Assembly: GCA_905478325.1 (NCBI GenBank)
Contig: CAJQIB010000026.1
Span: 1-64,000, forward strand
Reading direction: 5' to 3'
DNA from: an uncultured Flavobacteriales bacterium
GTDB lineage: Bacteria; Bacteroidota; Bacteroidia; Flavobacteriales_D; Sanyastnellaceae
DNA: 64,000 nt
The notes beneath the pieces are model-generated. The model was not told the origin of the DNA, searched no databases, and saw nothing but the letters and a program-made list of their open reading frames with translations. The translations under genes and the position numbers were made by a program. The stretch's first letter is position 1. Every line of letters starts with the position of its first letter. Shown piece by piece: positions 9,710 to 17,986 of the stretch.

Positions 9710-9738
9710 GCATTTACACTAACTTTCCAAAAAAAAAC

Positions 9739-11028
9739 ATGCGTCATTTTTCCGCCCTCATTCTTTCCCTTTGCGCACTGTATGCAACGGCGCAACAATC
9801 GCTGCCGTTTGACTTTGAAACGAGTCCGACGACTGCAGATTTTGTTGATTTTGCAGGTGGTGTGGCCACGGTAATGGCCAATCCCGATCCTTCAGGGATC
9901 AATGAAAGTGGCATGGTGGCGCAAATTGTTCGGAATCCCGGTGATCCCTGGGCGGGCAGCAAGATCATTTTGGCGGACTATTTGGATCTGCAAACGATCG
10001 GGGGCTTCAAAATGAAAGTCTGGGTTCCCCTGACCAATACAGTGGTCAAGCTGAAGTTGGAAGGTTTGGGCGTAGCGGATTTGGATGCGATCACCACGGT
10101 GACAGGGGCATGGGAAACGCTGGTTTGGGACTTCACAGGCCTTCCTTCAGGGACCTTCAATGAAGTCGTGTTCATGCCTGATTTTGGCAACATGGGTGAT
10201 GGATCCGAATGGTCCACGCTTTACATCGATGATGTGGAATTGTTTGATGCGACGAATGGCTTGGCTCAGATTGATTTGCCCATTGACTTCGAAGGGGATG
10301 AGGTCAATTACCAAACCACGTCGTTTGCTGGGAACTTCTCGTCTTTGGTGACCGATCCTATGGATCCTTCCAACACGGTGGTTGAGGTGTTCAAGACTTT
10401 TCAGTCGCTGAATTATTCGGGAACGACCATCAGTACACCTGCAGGCCTAGCCAATCCTGTTCCATTCACAACGGATGCGACAACGGTCACCGCCAAAGTG
10501 TGGTCGCAATTGGCTGGAGTGCCCGTGCGTTTTAAAGCGGAGGACCGTTTGAACCCTGCAATCAGTGTGGAGACGGAGGTCTACACGACGCAAGCAGGTG
10601 AATGGGAAACGCTGACGTTTGATTTGTCACAGCAAGTTGTCGGCACACAGCCGTTGAATATCAACAACACCTATGACCTGATCACCATTTTCTTCGATTT
10701 CGGCACTGCAGGTGGCGATGTGGGGGATCAGATTTTCTACTTTGATGATGTAGCGTTTGGAGATTGGTCATCGGACATCACAAATGTTTCGGTTTCATCG
10801 ATGAGGATGTATCCGAGTTTGTTGGCCAACGGTCAAGTCCTGACATTGGAGTCAGGCGTGGATCAATCCGTTGTATTCAAAGTGATGGATGGTGTTGGTC
10901 GCATTGTTTTTGAAGAGCAATGCCAGGGAACAAAAGCTGTTGTCTTGCCGAGTTTGGCAGCAGGTGTATATCACGCAACGATGCAGTCTGGAGAAGGTCA
11001 GGCAAAGCAAACGCTGGTCATTTATTGA
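9739..11028 (+). CDS. Secreted two-domain glycan-binding-like protein, T9SS type A
   Basis: The 429-residue protein opens with a signal peptide (MRHFSALILSLCALYATAQQ). Two homologous beta-sandwich domains follow, at about residues 22-172 and 176-350. Each begins LP.DFE and ends with an IDDVELFD/FDDVAFGD strand, typical of carbohydrate-binding jelly-roll modules found beside laminarinases and in PUL proteins. Shared internal motifs are GEWETL.FD and GAWETLVWDF. The last ~75 residues (SMRMYPSLLANGQVLTL...AAGVYHATM...KQTLVIY) form a T9SS type A sorting domain. No catalytic residues are visible. I infer a surface glycan-binding protein. It is divergent from GH92 across a short gap with a palindrome, which suggests shared control. 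Confidence 0.8.
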   Translation: MRHFSALILSLCALYATAQQSLPFDFETSPTTADFVDFAGGVATVMANPDPSGINESGMVAQIVRNPGDPWAGSKIILADYLDLQTIGGFKMKVWVPLTNTVVKLKLEGLGVADLDAITTVTGAWETLVWDFTGLPSGTFNEVVFMPDFGNMGDGSEWSTLYIDDVELFDATNGLAQIDLPIDFEGDEVNYQTTSFAGNFSSLVTDPMDPSNTVVEVFKTFQSLNYSGTTISTPAGLANPVPFTTDATTVTAKVWSQLAGVPVRFKAEDRLNPAISVETEVYTTQAGEWETLTFDLSQQVVGTQPLNINNTYDLITIFFDFGTAGGDVGDQIFYFDDVAFGDWSSDITNVSVSSMRMYPSLLANGQVLTLESGVDQSVVFKVMDGVGRIVFEEQCQGTKAVVLPSLAAGVYHATMQSGEGQAKQTLVIY

Positions 11029-11084
11029 TAGCATAAAGATTTGATCCGGAGACAGGAGCGTTCATTTATGGTTTGTTTCTGGTT

Positions 11085-11115
11085 TCTGACGGTATGCGCT
11101 TTTTGCATAGGTTTG
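11085..11115 (+). promoter_or_regulatory. Putative Bacteroidota-type promoter for the TPR lipoprotein
   Basis: TAGGTTTG at 11108-11115 is an exact match to the -7 consensus TAnnTTTG. A TCTG at 11085-11088, 19 bases upstream, approximates the -33 TTTG. Transcription would start about 14 bases before the ATG at 11136. Confidence 0.5.
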
Positions 11116-11135
11116 CGGCTAATTAATTATACACT

Positions 11136-12257
11136 ATGAAAAATTATTTTCACCTAGCGACTTTGGTGTCGCTCATCGTGGTAGGGTGTCAGCCGGCCTC
11201 TCTGACGGAATCAGAGGTTCGTTCTTTTGTTGATGCTTTTGATGCGCAAAAGAACATGGGAGAATCGAGTGTTGAACCGTTTATAAGCGGCTTGGCATCT
11301 GACTTTTCTTTCTTCAATGCCCGAAATGATTCAGCGAGGATGTTTGATGCCGATTGGGTTAAGGCCGATTGGTTTGATCAAGACACAACGTATTCAGAGA
11401 TTCAAATGATCCAGATCACTGGAGCTGTTGCTCAGGTATACGGGGTCAGTGTCGACGTTTATGACGAATTGGAAGATCGCGCCAAGTTTTCGGGAACAGT
11501 TGCACGAGAGGATGGTAAGTTGGTTTGGAAGCGATGGATGCACGTCGATGTTAGCCGGATGGCGACTACAATGATGGATCCAACAACGGACAGTGAAGCA
11601 GCAGAGGATGCGTATTGGAACATGTACCGTTCTTTGATGCGAAATGATTTTGTAGTAGCGGCGGCTCATGCAGACACTGTTTTGCAGGAGGACTCGGGTG
11701 TGGCCATGGCGTATGTTGCTAAAATGATGAAGGCGGGTTGGGTCGACGGAGATGCCGATGCTTTCAAGGCGGCTCGAGAAGCTGGTCTGGCAGCGCTTGA
11801 TAACGAAAGTATGGTCGAGAAGTATTTTATGACGGCTTTTACCTCGACCGGTGATGAACGCATCGAAGCAGCGATGAAATCCTTGGCTTTGGCTCCTCAG
11901 GATCCTCTCTCTATCGCGTATACAGCTTACTGGTTGGACAGCGTAGAGGAGTCTGTGGCTCTTTTGGAACGTGGCCTGAAGCGATGGCCTAAGATGGGTG
12001 CGTTTCACAACCTCATGGGCTACCGCATGATGGATTTGGATAACATGGAAGCGGCGAAAAGACACTTGGTATTGCAAACCCGATTGATGGGTGACGCTGC
12101 CAATCCATGGGACTCACTCGGTGATTATTATGTTGCGGTTGACAACAAAGAAGAAGCGATTAAGTGCTTCGAGAAGGCGTTGGAGATTGACCCAAGCTAC
12201 AGCGCTTCCCAAGAAAAGATTGACGAACTCAATGGCAAAACGGACAGTGCGTCCTGA
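11136..12257 (+). CDS. TPR-repeat lipoprotein
   Basis: The 373-residue protein starts with a lipoprotein signal (MKNYFHLATLVSLIVVGC, Cys18). Residues ~25-145 look like a small alpha/beta SnoaL/DUF4440-like domain: SEVRSFVDAFDAQ, then strands in AQVYGVSVDVYDELEDRAKFSGTVAREDGKLVWKRW. The rest is helical with tetratricopeptide-like repeats, clearest in the last one (WDSLGDYYVAVDNKEEAIKCFEKALEIDP). TPR lipoproteins usually act as protein-interaction platforms at the cell envelope. It stands alone, with its own promoter upstream and a strong terminator downstream. Confidence 0.75.
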   Translation: MKNYFHLATLVSLIVVGCQPASLTESEVRSFVDAFDAQKNMGESSVEPFISGLASDFSFFNARNDSARMFDADWVKADWFDQDTTYSEIQMIQITGAVAQVYGVSVDVYDELEDRAKFSGTVAREDGKLVWKRWMHVDVSRMATTMMDPTTDSEAAEDAYWNMYRSLMRNDFVVAAAHADTVLQEDSGVAMAYVAKMMKAGWVDGDADAFKAAREAGLAALDNESMVEKYFMTAFTSTGDERIEAAMKSLALAPQDPLSIAYTAYWLDSVEESVALLERGLKRWPKMGAFHNLMGYRMMDLDNMEAAKRHLVLQTRLMGDAANPWDSLGDYYVAVDNKEEAIKCFEKALEIDPSYSASQEKIDELNGKTDSAS

Positions 12258-12291
12258 TTCTTTCGAATCTCTCGCGGTTTTGACTAGAAAG

Positions 12292-12323
12292 AACCCTGCG
12301 GCATTTGAGCCGTGGGGTTTTTT
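12292..12323 (+). terminator. Rho-independent terminator after the TPR lipoprotein
   Basis: An 11-base stem (AACCCTGCGGC with GCCGTGGGGTT, including two G-T wobbles) encloses a six-base ATTTGA loop and runs straight into six T residues. It separates the TPR gene from the PH-domain operon. Confidence 0.85.
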
Positions 12324-12336
12324 GATGCATTTTTGA

Positions 12337-12870
12337 ATGATGATGGAAGAATTTGAAAACAACGTGTTGCGGACGGAGCATTTGCCTCAAATTCATGCGG
12401 AGGAATTTGAGAAATTGCCTCTTCGATATCGCAACATTCGATGGGCTACATGTGGATTGGTTGCGTTAGGCGTGCTCTTGATTTTTGTCGCGCTCATGGT
12501 GGCGGGAAGTATTTTGGAGCCGGAGGCGATGGACTTAAAGTTATTTGTGTTTCCGACTACCCTGTGGGTGATTGGATTTGGAGCTTGGGGGCTTAGCGAG
12601 TGGTTTGGGTTTGATCGCCGGGGGTATTTGACACGCAGCCGTGATTTAAGTTACCGCGCGGGATGGTTGTTTCATAGCATCACGACCGTACCATTCAATC
12701 GAATCCAGCACAGTGAGGTGACTCAAGGACCTATCGCAAAGCGATTCAAAATTTGCACTTTAAAACTATATACCGCGGGGAGTTCAGGGGCCAACTTGCA
12801 GATTCCTGGACTGGATGAAGAAGTCGCCAAGCAGTTGCGTCAACTGATTGAAGAACGCAATGAATCCTGA
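12337..12870 (+). CDS. Bacterial PH domain membrane protein, YdbS-like
   Basis: The 177-residue protein has two membrane helices (about residues 37-60 and 70-90) and then a bacterial pleckstrin-homology (bPH2, formerly DUF304) domain. Markers are RRGYLTRSRDLSYRAGWLFHSITTVPFNRIQHSEVTQGPI, followed by LKLYTAGSSGANLQIPGL. These proteins come in YdbS/YdbT pairs. In Bacillus, YdbS-YdbT contributes to resistance to bacteriocins; the molecular role is unclear. The next gene starts 11 bases before this one ends, so the two are translationally coupled. Confidence 0.85.
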   Translation: MMMEEFENNVLRTEHLPQIHAEEFEKLPLRYRNIRWATCGLVALGVLLIFVALMVAGSILEPEAMDLKLFVFPTTLWVIGFGAWGLSEWFGFDRRGYLTRSRDLSYRAGWLFHSITTVPFNRIQHSEVTQGPIAKRFKICTLKLYTAGSSGANLQIPGLDEEVAKQLRQLIEERNES

Positions 12871-14341
12871 ATCTTTTGCAGACCCACAGCGCCAGCATCC
12901 CATGGGATTGGCGGGATATTTTGTCAAGAACCTTTACGGTTTGGTCAAGTCATTTTGGCCTATCGCCGCGGGTTTAGCCCTAAGTTCTGAAGTTTTCAAT
13001 TACGCCAGTTGGGTAGGTTTGGGACTTCTTCTTTTGGTGGGTGTATCGGCCTTCATTGAGTACCGATATTTTAAATTCCATTTGACAAAAGAGGCCTTGG
13101 TGGTGCACAGTGGTTGGATCCAAAAGGAACGTATGGTTATTCCCTTTGAGCGCATCCAAGCGGTGCACTTGCACCAGAGCGCTTGGCATCAGGCTTTGGG
13201 CTTGTGTGGGTTGAAGGTGGATACCGCGGGCAGTGGAGGAAGTGAGTTGGATTTTGCGGCGCTCAACAAGCAAGAAGCCTTGGATTTGCGTGCTCTTTTG
13301 ACTGGCGGTGCCCGGGAGGGTGTCAATCCAGAACAGCCCCTCGCTGAAAGCGTTGAGCAGGAAGAACCGGAACCGTTGATGCAGTTGGACACGCGTAAGC
13401 TGTTCAAAGTAGGGCTTACCCAGAATCACTTGCGCAATGGTCTAATAGCTGTTGGAGCATTCTTCACTGTCCTTGAACCGCTCGAGCGCTGGTGGGGCAC
13501 GTGGATCGAATCATTGCCCGAATGGACGCTATTGTTGTTTGCTTTTGCATGGGTTTTGCTGATTATCCCTGCCATCATCCTATTCGTGTTTCTGGCTGTG
13601 CTGGTTTCTGTCGTTTCCGCATTCATTAAGTACTACCGATTCCGTGCAGACATCCAGGGAGCAGATCTCTCCATCGAGTCCGGTTTGTTTCGGCGCAATG
13701 AGTTTCGAATTCCGCTGTCCAAAGTCCAGTTGTTGGATTGGAAGAGCACGTGGCTCCGGCGGAAGTTGAGTTTGGAAACACTCCAAATACACCAGGCACG
13801 AGCGCAGGCGAGTGGGGGCTCTCAAGGATTGGGGATTACTATCCCGGGTCTTGAAATTGAACAGAGCAATCTCATCATTCAGTCTGTTTTCCCAAAATGG
13901 AATCCGTCAGTTGTTGAGCATTTCCGGCCAGATTCTTACTTCCGCTACCGCTTGTTTCTATTCGCTTTGCTTCCTTTGCTTCCGATTGGGCTGGTTCTGG
14001 GCATGGGCTGGTTATTTTGGATTTTCGCCCCGTTCTGGGTGGCTTTTCGATGGGTGACTACGCAGCGTAAATTCGAGGGGTATCGGGTGACAACCGATGG
14101 GGTCGGGGTGATGATTGAAAGTGGGTGGTGGTTCAAGCGCAGAACATTGCTTCAATGGCATCAGTTGCAACGCGTCAGCTTCCATCAAAACAGAATGATT
14201 GAACCGCGAGGTTTGGCGCACATTGTGCTGCATTCGGCTGCGGGAAGTCGGTCCATACGATTCGTTAAAGAGACCGATGCGAGGCGAATAATGGATTTCG
14301 CGGCGTATCGTATTGAGTCACACGTGGGCAGCTGGATGTAA
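12860..14341 (+). CDS. Bacterial PH domain membrane protein, YdbT-like
   Basis: The ATG at 12860 lies inside the end of the YdbS-like gene; a longer TTG-started reading is less likely. The 493-residue protein carries about five to six membrane helices and three bPH2 domains. The first is around residues 70-140 (EALVVHSGWIQKERMVIPFERIQAVHLHQS). The second is around 265-340 (ADLSIESGLFRRNEFRIPLSKVQLLDWKSTWLRR). The third is near the C-terminus (DGVGVMIESGWWFKRRTLLQWHQLQRVSFHQN). The VDTAGSGGSELDF motif is the usual end of a bPH2 unit. Three-domain architecture plus a preceding single-domain partner matches the YdbT/YdbS arrangement. It is expected in the cytoplasmic membrane. Confidence 0.85.
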   Translation: MNPESFADPQRQHPMGLAGYFVKNLYGLVKSFWPIAAGLALSSEVFNYASWVGLGLLLLVGVSAFIEYRYFKFHLTKEALVVHSGWIQKERMVIPFERIQAVHLHQSAWHQALGLCGLKVDTAGSGGSELDFAALNKQEALDLRALLTGGAREGVNPEQPLAESVEQEEPEPLMQLDTRKLFKVGLTQNHLRNGLIAVGAFFTVLEPLERWWGTWIESLPEWTLLLFAFAWVLLIIPAIILFVFLAVLVSVVSAFIKYYRFRADIQGADLSIESGLFRRNEFRIPLSKVQLLDWKSTWLRRKLSLETLQIHQARAQASGGSQGLGITIPGLEIEQSNLIIQSVFPKWNPSVVEHFRPDSYFRYRLFLFALLPLLPIGLVLGMGWLFWIFAPFWVAFRWVTTQRKFEGYRVTTDGVGVMIESGWWFKRRTLLQWHQLQRVSFHQNRMIEPRGLAHIVLHSAAGSRSIRFVKETDARRIMDFAAYRIESHVGSWM

Positions 14342-14390
14342 CCTGCGGGTTTTGTGGGTGTTAACTTCGTTAGGTTGTTGATTGCGTGGT

Positions 14391-14398
14391 TACATTTG
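14391..14398 (+). promoter_or_regulatory. -7 element upstream of the secreted esterase
   Basis: TACATTTG matches TAnnTTTG exactly and lies 14 bases before the ATG at 14413. No good -33 TTTG is visible at the usual 19-base spacing, so confidence is limited. Confidence 0.4.
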
Positions 14399-14412
14399 AT
14401 TTTTAAATACGT

Positions 14413-16272
14413 ATGATGAGGAGAATTTTTGGATTTATTTTTTTGTTGTCGAGCAGCGCGATGTCCGCTCAAAACATACTTCTCTCTGAGGATTTTGAGT
14501 CCGGAGTTTTCCCGGATAATTGGTCACAGCAAACGGCCGCGTCCGACGGAGGTTGGGAGAACGGAACTGCTGGAAGTTTAGAGAGTGAGTGGTGGAGCAT
14601 CGCTTCGCATGGCAATATCATCGGCACCAATGATGATGCATGTGATTGCGATAAAAGCGAAGACTATTTGATCTTACCTCCATTTGATTTCACTTCCGTG
14701 AGCAATGCCATTCTCGAATTTGAATCCTATTACGATGGTGAGACATTTGAGGGGTCTACCGAAGTCGCGACCGTTGAATACTCTTTGGATGCGGGCAGTT
14801 CGTGGACGGTTTATGAAACGCTTGAGGGGTCGAACGATGGAGCATGGAGTTCACATGCCATTGGCTTGGGTTCTTTGACGGGGAATTCGAATGTGTTGTT
14901 GGCTTTTCGATACAATGATGATGGAGGGTGGATGTTTGGTTGGGCGCTTGACGATGTGAGGGTGTTCGAGCCAACGGGATTGGATGCTGCAATGAGCTCA
15001 TTGGATCTTCCCTCGAATGTGGATGTTCCTGCTGAAATTATCGTTGCCGGTGCCGTGAGTAACGTGGGTGCTGATACCATTGTGTCATTTGATATTACGT
15101 GGTCCGATGGATTGGAGAATCACGTTCAATTGTTTGAGGGGTTGACTTTATCCTCAGGCGAGTCCATGGCTTTTGAACATCAAGATGCTTTCAATATGGA
15201 GCAATCTGGCAGTGCTCAACTGACGGTGAGTGTTTCCAATGTCAATGGTGTGGAAGATGATGTGGCATCGAATAACACCTTGGTGCATTCCATTTCAGCG
15301 CTCGAGTATGGAACGTTCGAAGACGGAGGAATCAATCGAGAATACATCTACTACCATCCGGGAGACGCGCCTGCGGCGTGTCCTTTGGTATTCGTTTGCC
15401 ATGGTTACACCGGCAGTGCGCAAGGAATCATGGACTATTCAGAATTCAATGCGCTTGCGGATGAATTTGGCTTCGCCGTCTGTTATCCTCAAGGAATTGA
15501 TGATTCGTATGGCAATGCCTTTTGGAATGTGGGATATGACTTTCAAAACAACGAGACGGTCGATGACGCGGCGTACTTGATTCACCTCACGGAGTATTTG
15601 CAAACCACGAATTCGCTCGACCCGGAGCTTGTTTTTTGCACGGGAATGTCCAATGGGGCTGACTTCAGTTACTTGCTAGCCTGCGAAGCATCGAGCCATT
15701 TTCGAGCGGTCGCTCCTGTGGCAGGGATGATCATGCAAGACATCATGGATACGTGCAACCCCTCTGAAGCTGTTTCGATTTTGGAAATTCATGGGACACA
15801 GGACAACGTGACTTATTTTGATGGGGATCCAACCAATCAAGACAATTGGGGAGCTTATCCGAGCATTCCTCAAACCATCGACTTCTTTACCGATCTCTTT
15901 GGTATTCAGTTGCAAGAGTCCTTTGAATTTGAGAATGTCAACACAGGTGATGGCAGCTCGGTTTCCGCAGACAAATACGGAGCTGTGGGCAGTTGCGCAC
16001 AAGTCTGGCTGTATACGGTCAATGGAGGCGGGCACGATTGGCCCGGCGCCTATGGAAACATGGACATCGATTCCAGTCGTGAGGCGTGGTTGTTCTTCCA
16101 GGAGATATGCGACGCATCAACAGGAGTGGGAGCCGTCCAGGTTGCTGCCGATCGCGAATTGATTGATGTGTTGGATTTACTAGGGCGCAAGGCCAGTCCA
16201 AAATCGGGTGAACTGAGGTTGTATGTGTATTCCGACGGAACGGTCGAAAAGCGTGTTGGTTTGGAGCGTTGA
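14413..16272 (+). CDS. Secreted PHB-depolymerase/feruloyl-esterase-like hydrolase with MAM-like and CARDB-like domains
   Basis: The 619-residue protein has a signal peptide ending MSAQN. The first ~170 residues are a MAM/choice-of-anchor-like beta sandwich (LSEDFESGVFPDNWSQQ...GWALDDVRVFEP). A CARDB-like Ig domain follows to about residue 295. The catalytic part from ~305 has the LpqC/PHB-depolymerase layout: PLVFVCHGYTGSAQGIMDYS (oxyanion region), TGMSNGADFS (nucleophile Ser at about 413), LEIHGTQDNVTYFDG (Asp) and GGGHDWPG (His). The last 40 residues (IDVLDLLGRKASPKSGELRLYVYSDGTVEKRVGLER) resemble a shortened T9SS tail. It probably cleaves esters on plant polysaccharides or polyesters outside the cell; the substrate is not determinable here. 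Confidence 0.85.
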   Translation: MMRRIFGFIFLLSSSAMSAQNILLSEDFESGVFPDNWSQQTAASDGGWENGTAGSLESEWWSIASHGNIIGTNDDACDCDKSEDYLILPPFDFTSVSNAILEFESYYDGETFEGSTEVATVEYSLDAGSSWTVYETLEGSNDGAWSSHAIGLGSLTGNSNVLLAFRYNDDGGWMFGWALDDVRVFEPTGLDAAMSSLDLPSNVDVPAEIIVAGAVSNVGADTIVSFDITWSDGLENHVQLFEGLTLSSGESMAFEHQDAFNMEQSGSAQLTVSVSNVNGVEDDVASNNTLVHSISALEYGTFEDGGINREYIYYHPGDAPAACPLVFVCHGYTGSAQGIMDYSEFNALADEFGFAVCYPQGIDDSYGNAFWNVGYDFQNNETVDDAAYLIHLTEYLQTTNSLDPELVFCTGMSNGADFSYLLACEASSHFRAVAPVAGMIMQDIMDTCNPSEAVSILEIHGTQDNVTYFDGDPTNQDNWGAYPSIPQTIDFFTDLFGIQLQESFEFENVNTGDGSSVSADKYGAVGSCAQVWLYTVNGGGHDWPGAYGNMDIDSSREAWLFFQEICDASTGVGAVQVAADRELIDVLDLLGRKASPKSGELRLYVYSDGTVEKRVGLER

Positions 16273-16316
16273 GTAGCATCGCTTTCATGTTGTGCTTGTG
16301 ACCGGTATATTCGGCC

Positions 16317-17603
16317 ATGATTAAAATGCAATGGTCGCTTGTCGGAGTCGTCTGTCTTGCTTTTTGTGGATGTGCAAGCGCTCCTGTAGAGAGAACCGAT
16401 TCGTTTACATGGAATCCTCAAGTGGAGGCAGGTGAGACGCTTGAATCCTTTGGTGCGTTGGATGCTATGCTCGACAGTGCGGTCGAGGCAGGGGGTATTC
16501 CTGGCGCAGAGGTTTTGATCGTTCGAGAGGGTGAGGTCGTTCACCACCAAGTGCATGGTTGGAGCAATCCAATGGATTCAGTCACGTTGCAAAAGCATTC
16601 CATTTACCGCATTTGTTCGCAGACCAAGGCGTTGACTTCCACGGCGGCGTTGATCTTGTGGGAGCGCGGTTTACTGGATTTAGATGATCCTGTGGAGCAA
16701 TACATTCCCTCATTTGCCAATCTGGAATTGCTTGATAGCCTTTCTGATGACACCACATTTACGACCATTCCTCACGACCGAACGATGACCATTCGACATC
16801 TCCTCACGCACCAATCGGGCTTGTCTTATGGGGAGATTGGAGATCCGCGATTTGATCAGATTTATGTAAAGGCCGGCGTGGTAGACTTGTTTACGACGGA
16901 GCCGCTTACGGCTGCCCAGAATTGCGAGCGATTGGCCACAACGGCATTGATCCATGCACCTGGGGAGCGCTGGAATTATAGTTTGGGGCTGGAAGTGGTT
17001 GTTCGGGTGGTAGAAGTGGTGTCTGGACAGCCGTTTGATGTTTTCTTGAAAACGGAATTGCTGGAGCCACTGGGCATGGCCGATACGCACTTTTACTTAC
17101 CGGAGGCTATGGTGGACCGTTTGGTCCCCGTGTGTGAGCCTGCTGAAGAAGGGTGGAAGCTGCATGAACACCGCCAGTACACTACGGATTATCCCGTGGC
17201 AGGTGCGCGAACGTTCTTTGGCGGTGGCGCTGGTCTCTCCAGCACAGCGGTGGACTATGCCAAATTTCTACAGATGTATTTGAACCGCGGTGCTTTCAAC
17301 GGCCAACGCATTCTAAAAGAAGCCACAGTGGATTCGATCATGTCCAATCAAGAGATTGAAATTCGGGAAGGAAGTGGCTGGCACCAAGGTTTGGCGTTCG
17401 GGGTTCAGAACGCATTGGGCGAGGCAGCTGGGGGCAGTCCCGCAGGCACGTTCTTCTGGGGGGGGTATTTCAATACAACCTATGCAGCGGATCCATCGAC
17501 AGGAACGATCGGCATTCTAATGAAGCAAACCTACGGAGCAAATGACCCGACTTCAGGGCGCTTCAGCTCGTTGGTTTTTCCAGGAAGTAAAGAGACTCAC
17601 TGA
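16317..17603 (+). CDS. Beta-lactamase-fold serine hydrolase lipoprotein
   Basis: This is a class C beta-lactamase/esterase-like enzyme of 428 residues. The lipoprotein signal ends LAFCGC (Cys19). Catalytic motifs are SQTK (Ser101, Lys104) in RICSQTKALTSTAALILWERG, YSL with Tyr221 in APGERWNYSLGLEV, and the GGGAGLSSTAVDYAKF segment. HLLTHQSGLSYG and GMADTHFYLP are standard for this family. Members hydrolyse esters, peptidoglycan peptides or D-amino-acid amides; a true beta-lactamase role is not implied. Another ATG (16326) nine bases later is also possible. It ends with a seven-base overlap with the convergent gene at 17597. Confidence 0.9.
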   Translation: MIKMQWSLVGVVCLAFCGCASAPVERTDSFTWNPQVEAGETLESFGALDAMLDSAVEAGGIPGAEVLIVREGEVVHHQVHGWSNPMDSVTLQKHSIYRICSQTKALTSTAALILWERGLLDLDDPVEQYIPSFANLELLDSLSDDTTFTTIPHDRTMTIRHLLTHQSGLSYGEIGDPRFDQIYVKAGVVDLFTTEPLTAAQNCERLATTALIHAPGERWNYSLGLEVVVRVVEVVSGQPFDVFLKTELLEPLGMADTHFYLPEAMVDRLVPVCEPAEEGWKLHEHRQYTTDYPVAGARTFFGGGAGLSSTAVDYAKFLQMYLNRGAFNGQRILKEATVDSIMSNQEIEIREGSGWHQGLAFGVQNALGEAAGGSPAGTFFWGGYFNTTYAADPSTGTIGILMKQTYGANDPTSGRFSSLVFPGSKETH

Positions 17604-17971
17604 CGTCGAGAAGCGCCGTTTTCAGCAGCAAAACGAGCAGCCACTTTTTGCAGGTCCTGAATTTGCAATTCCGTAATGCCCCACGTTTCCATAAAATGAA
17701 CTTGCATGAGCTCGTCCATAACAATGGCGCCTTGGGATTCACGTGCTTGTGACATCACGCGCAGGTAGGGCATCATGGCTTCCTGTGCTTGGGTTGCATC
17801 CAGTTCCGTCACCCGCATGATGAGATCATGGATCATGTCTGATTCCAGGCCAAACGCCGTGTAGGCTTCAGCGATGACTTGACTGATGTCGGGTGCAGCT
17901 GGCGGGGTGTTGGATTGACTGAATGCCATAGCTGGGAGGCAGATCAAAGCGGTAAGAAGAATGTTTTTCAT
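17597..17971 (-). CDS. Small secreted helical protein, function unknown
   Basis: The 124-residue protein carries a signal peptide (MKNILLTALICLPAMAFSQ). The remainder is predicted helical, with acidic and Met-rich segments (AYTAFGLESDMIHDLIMRVTELDATQAQEAMMPYLRVMSQARES). I do not recognise a family. It lies between the serine hydrolase, with which it overlaps tail to tail, and the glycine-rich adhesin, from which it is separated by only 15 bases on the same strand. It could be the distal gene of that adhesin's transcript. Confidence 0.7.
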   Translation of the reverse strand: MKNILLTALICLPAMAFSQSNTPPAAPDISQVIAEAYTAFGLESDMIHDLIMRVTELDATQAQEAMMPYLRVMSQARESQGAIVMDELMQVHFMETWGITELQIQDLQKVAARFAAENGASRRQ

Positions 17972-17986
17972 AGTATCGGGGAATGA

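Noticed and set aside
16301-16316. TATATTCG promoter before the serine hydrolase
   Set aside because: One mismatch from the -7 consensus and it would place the transcript start at the ATG; too weak to call.
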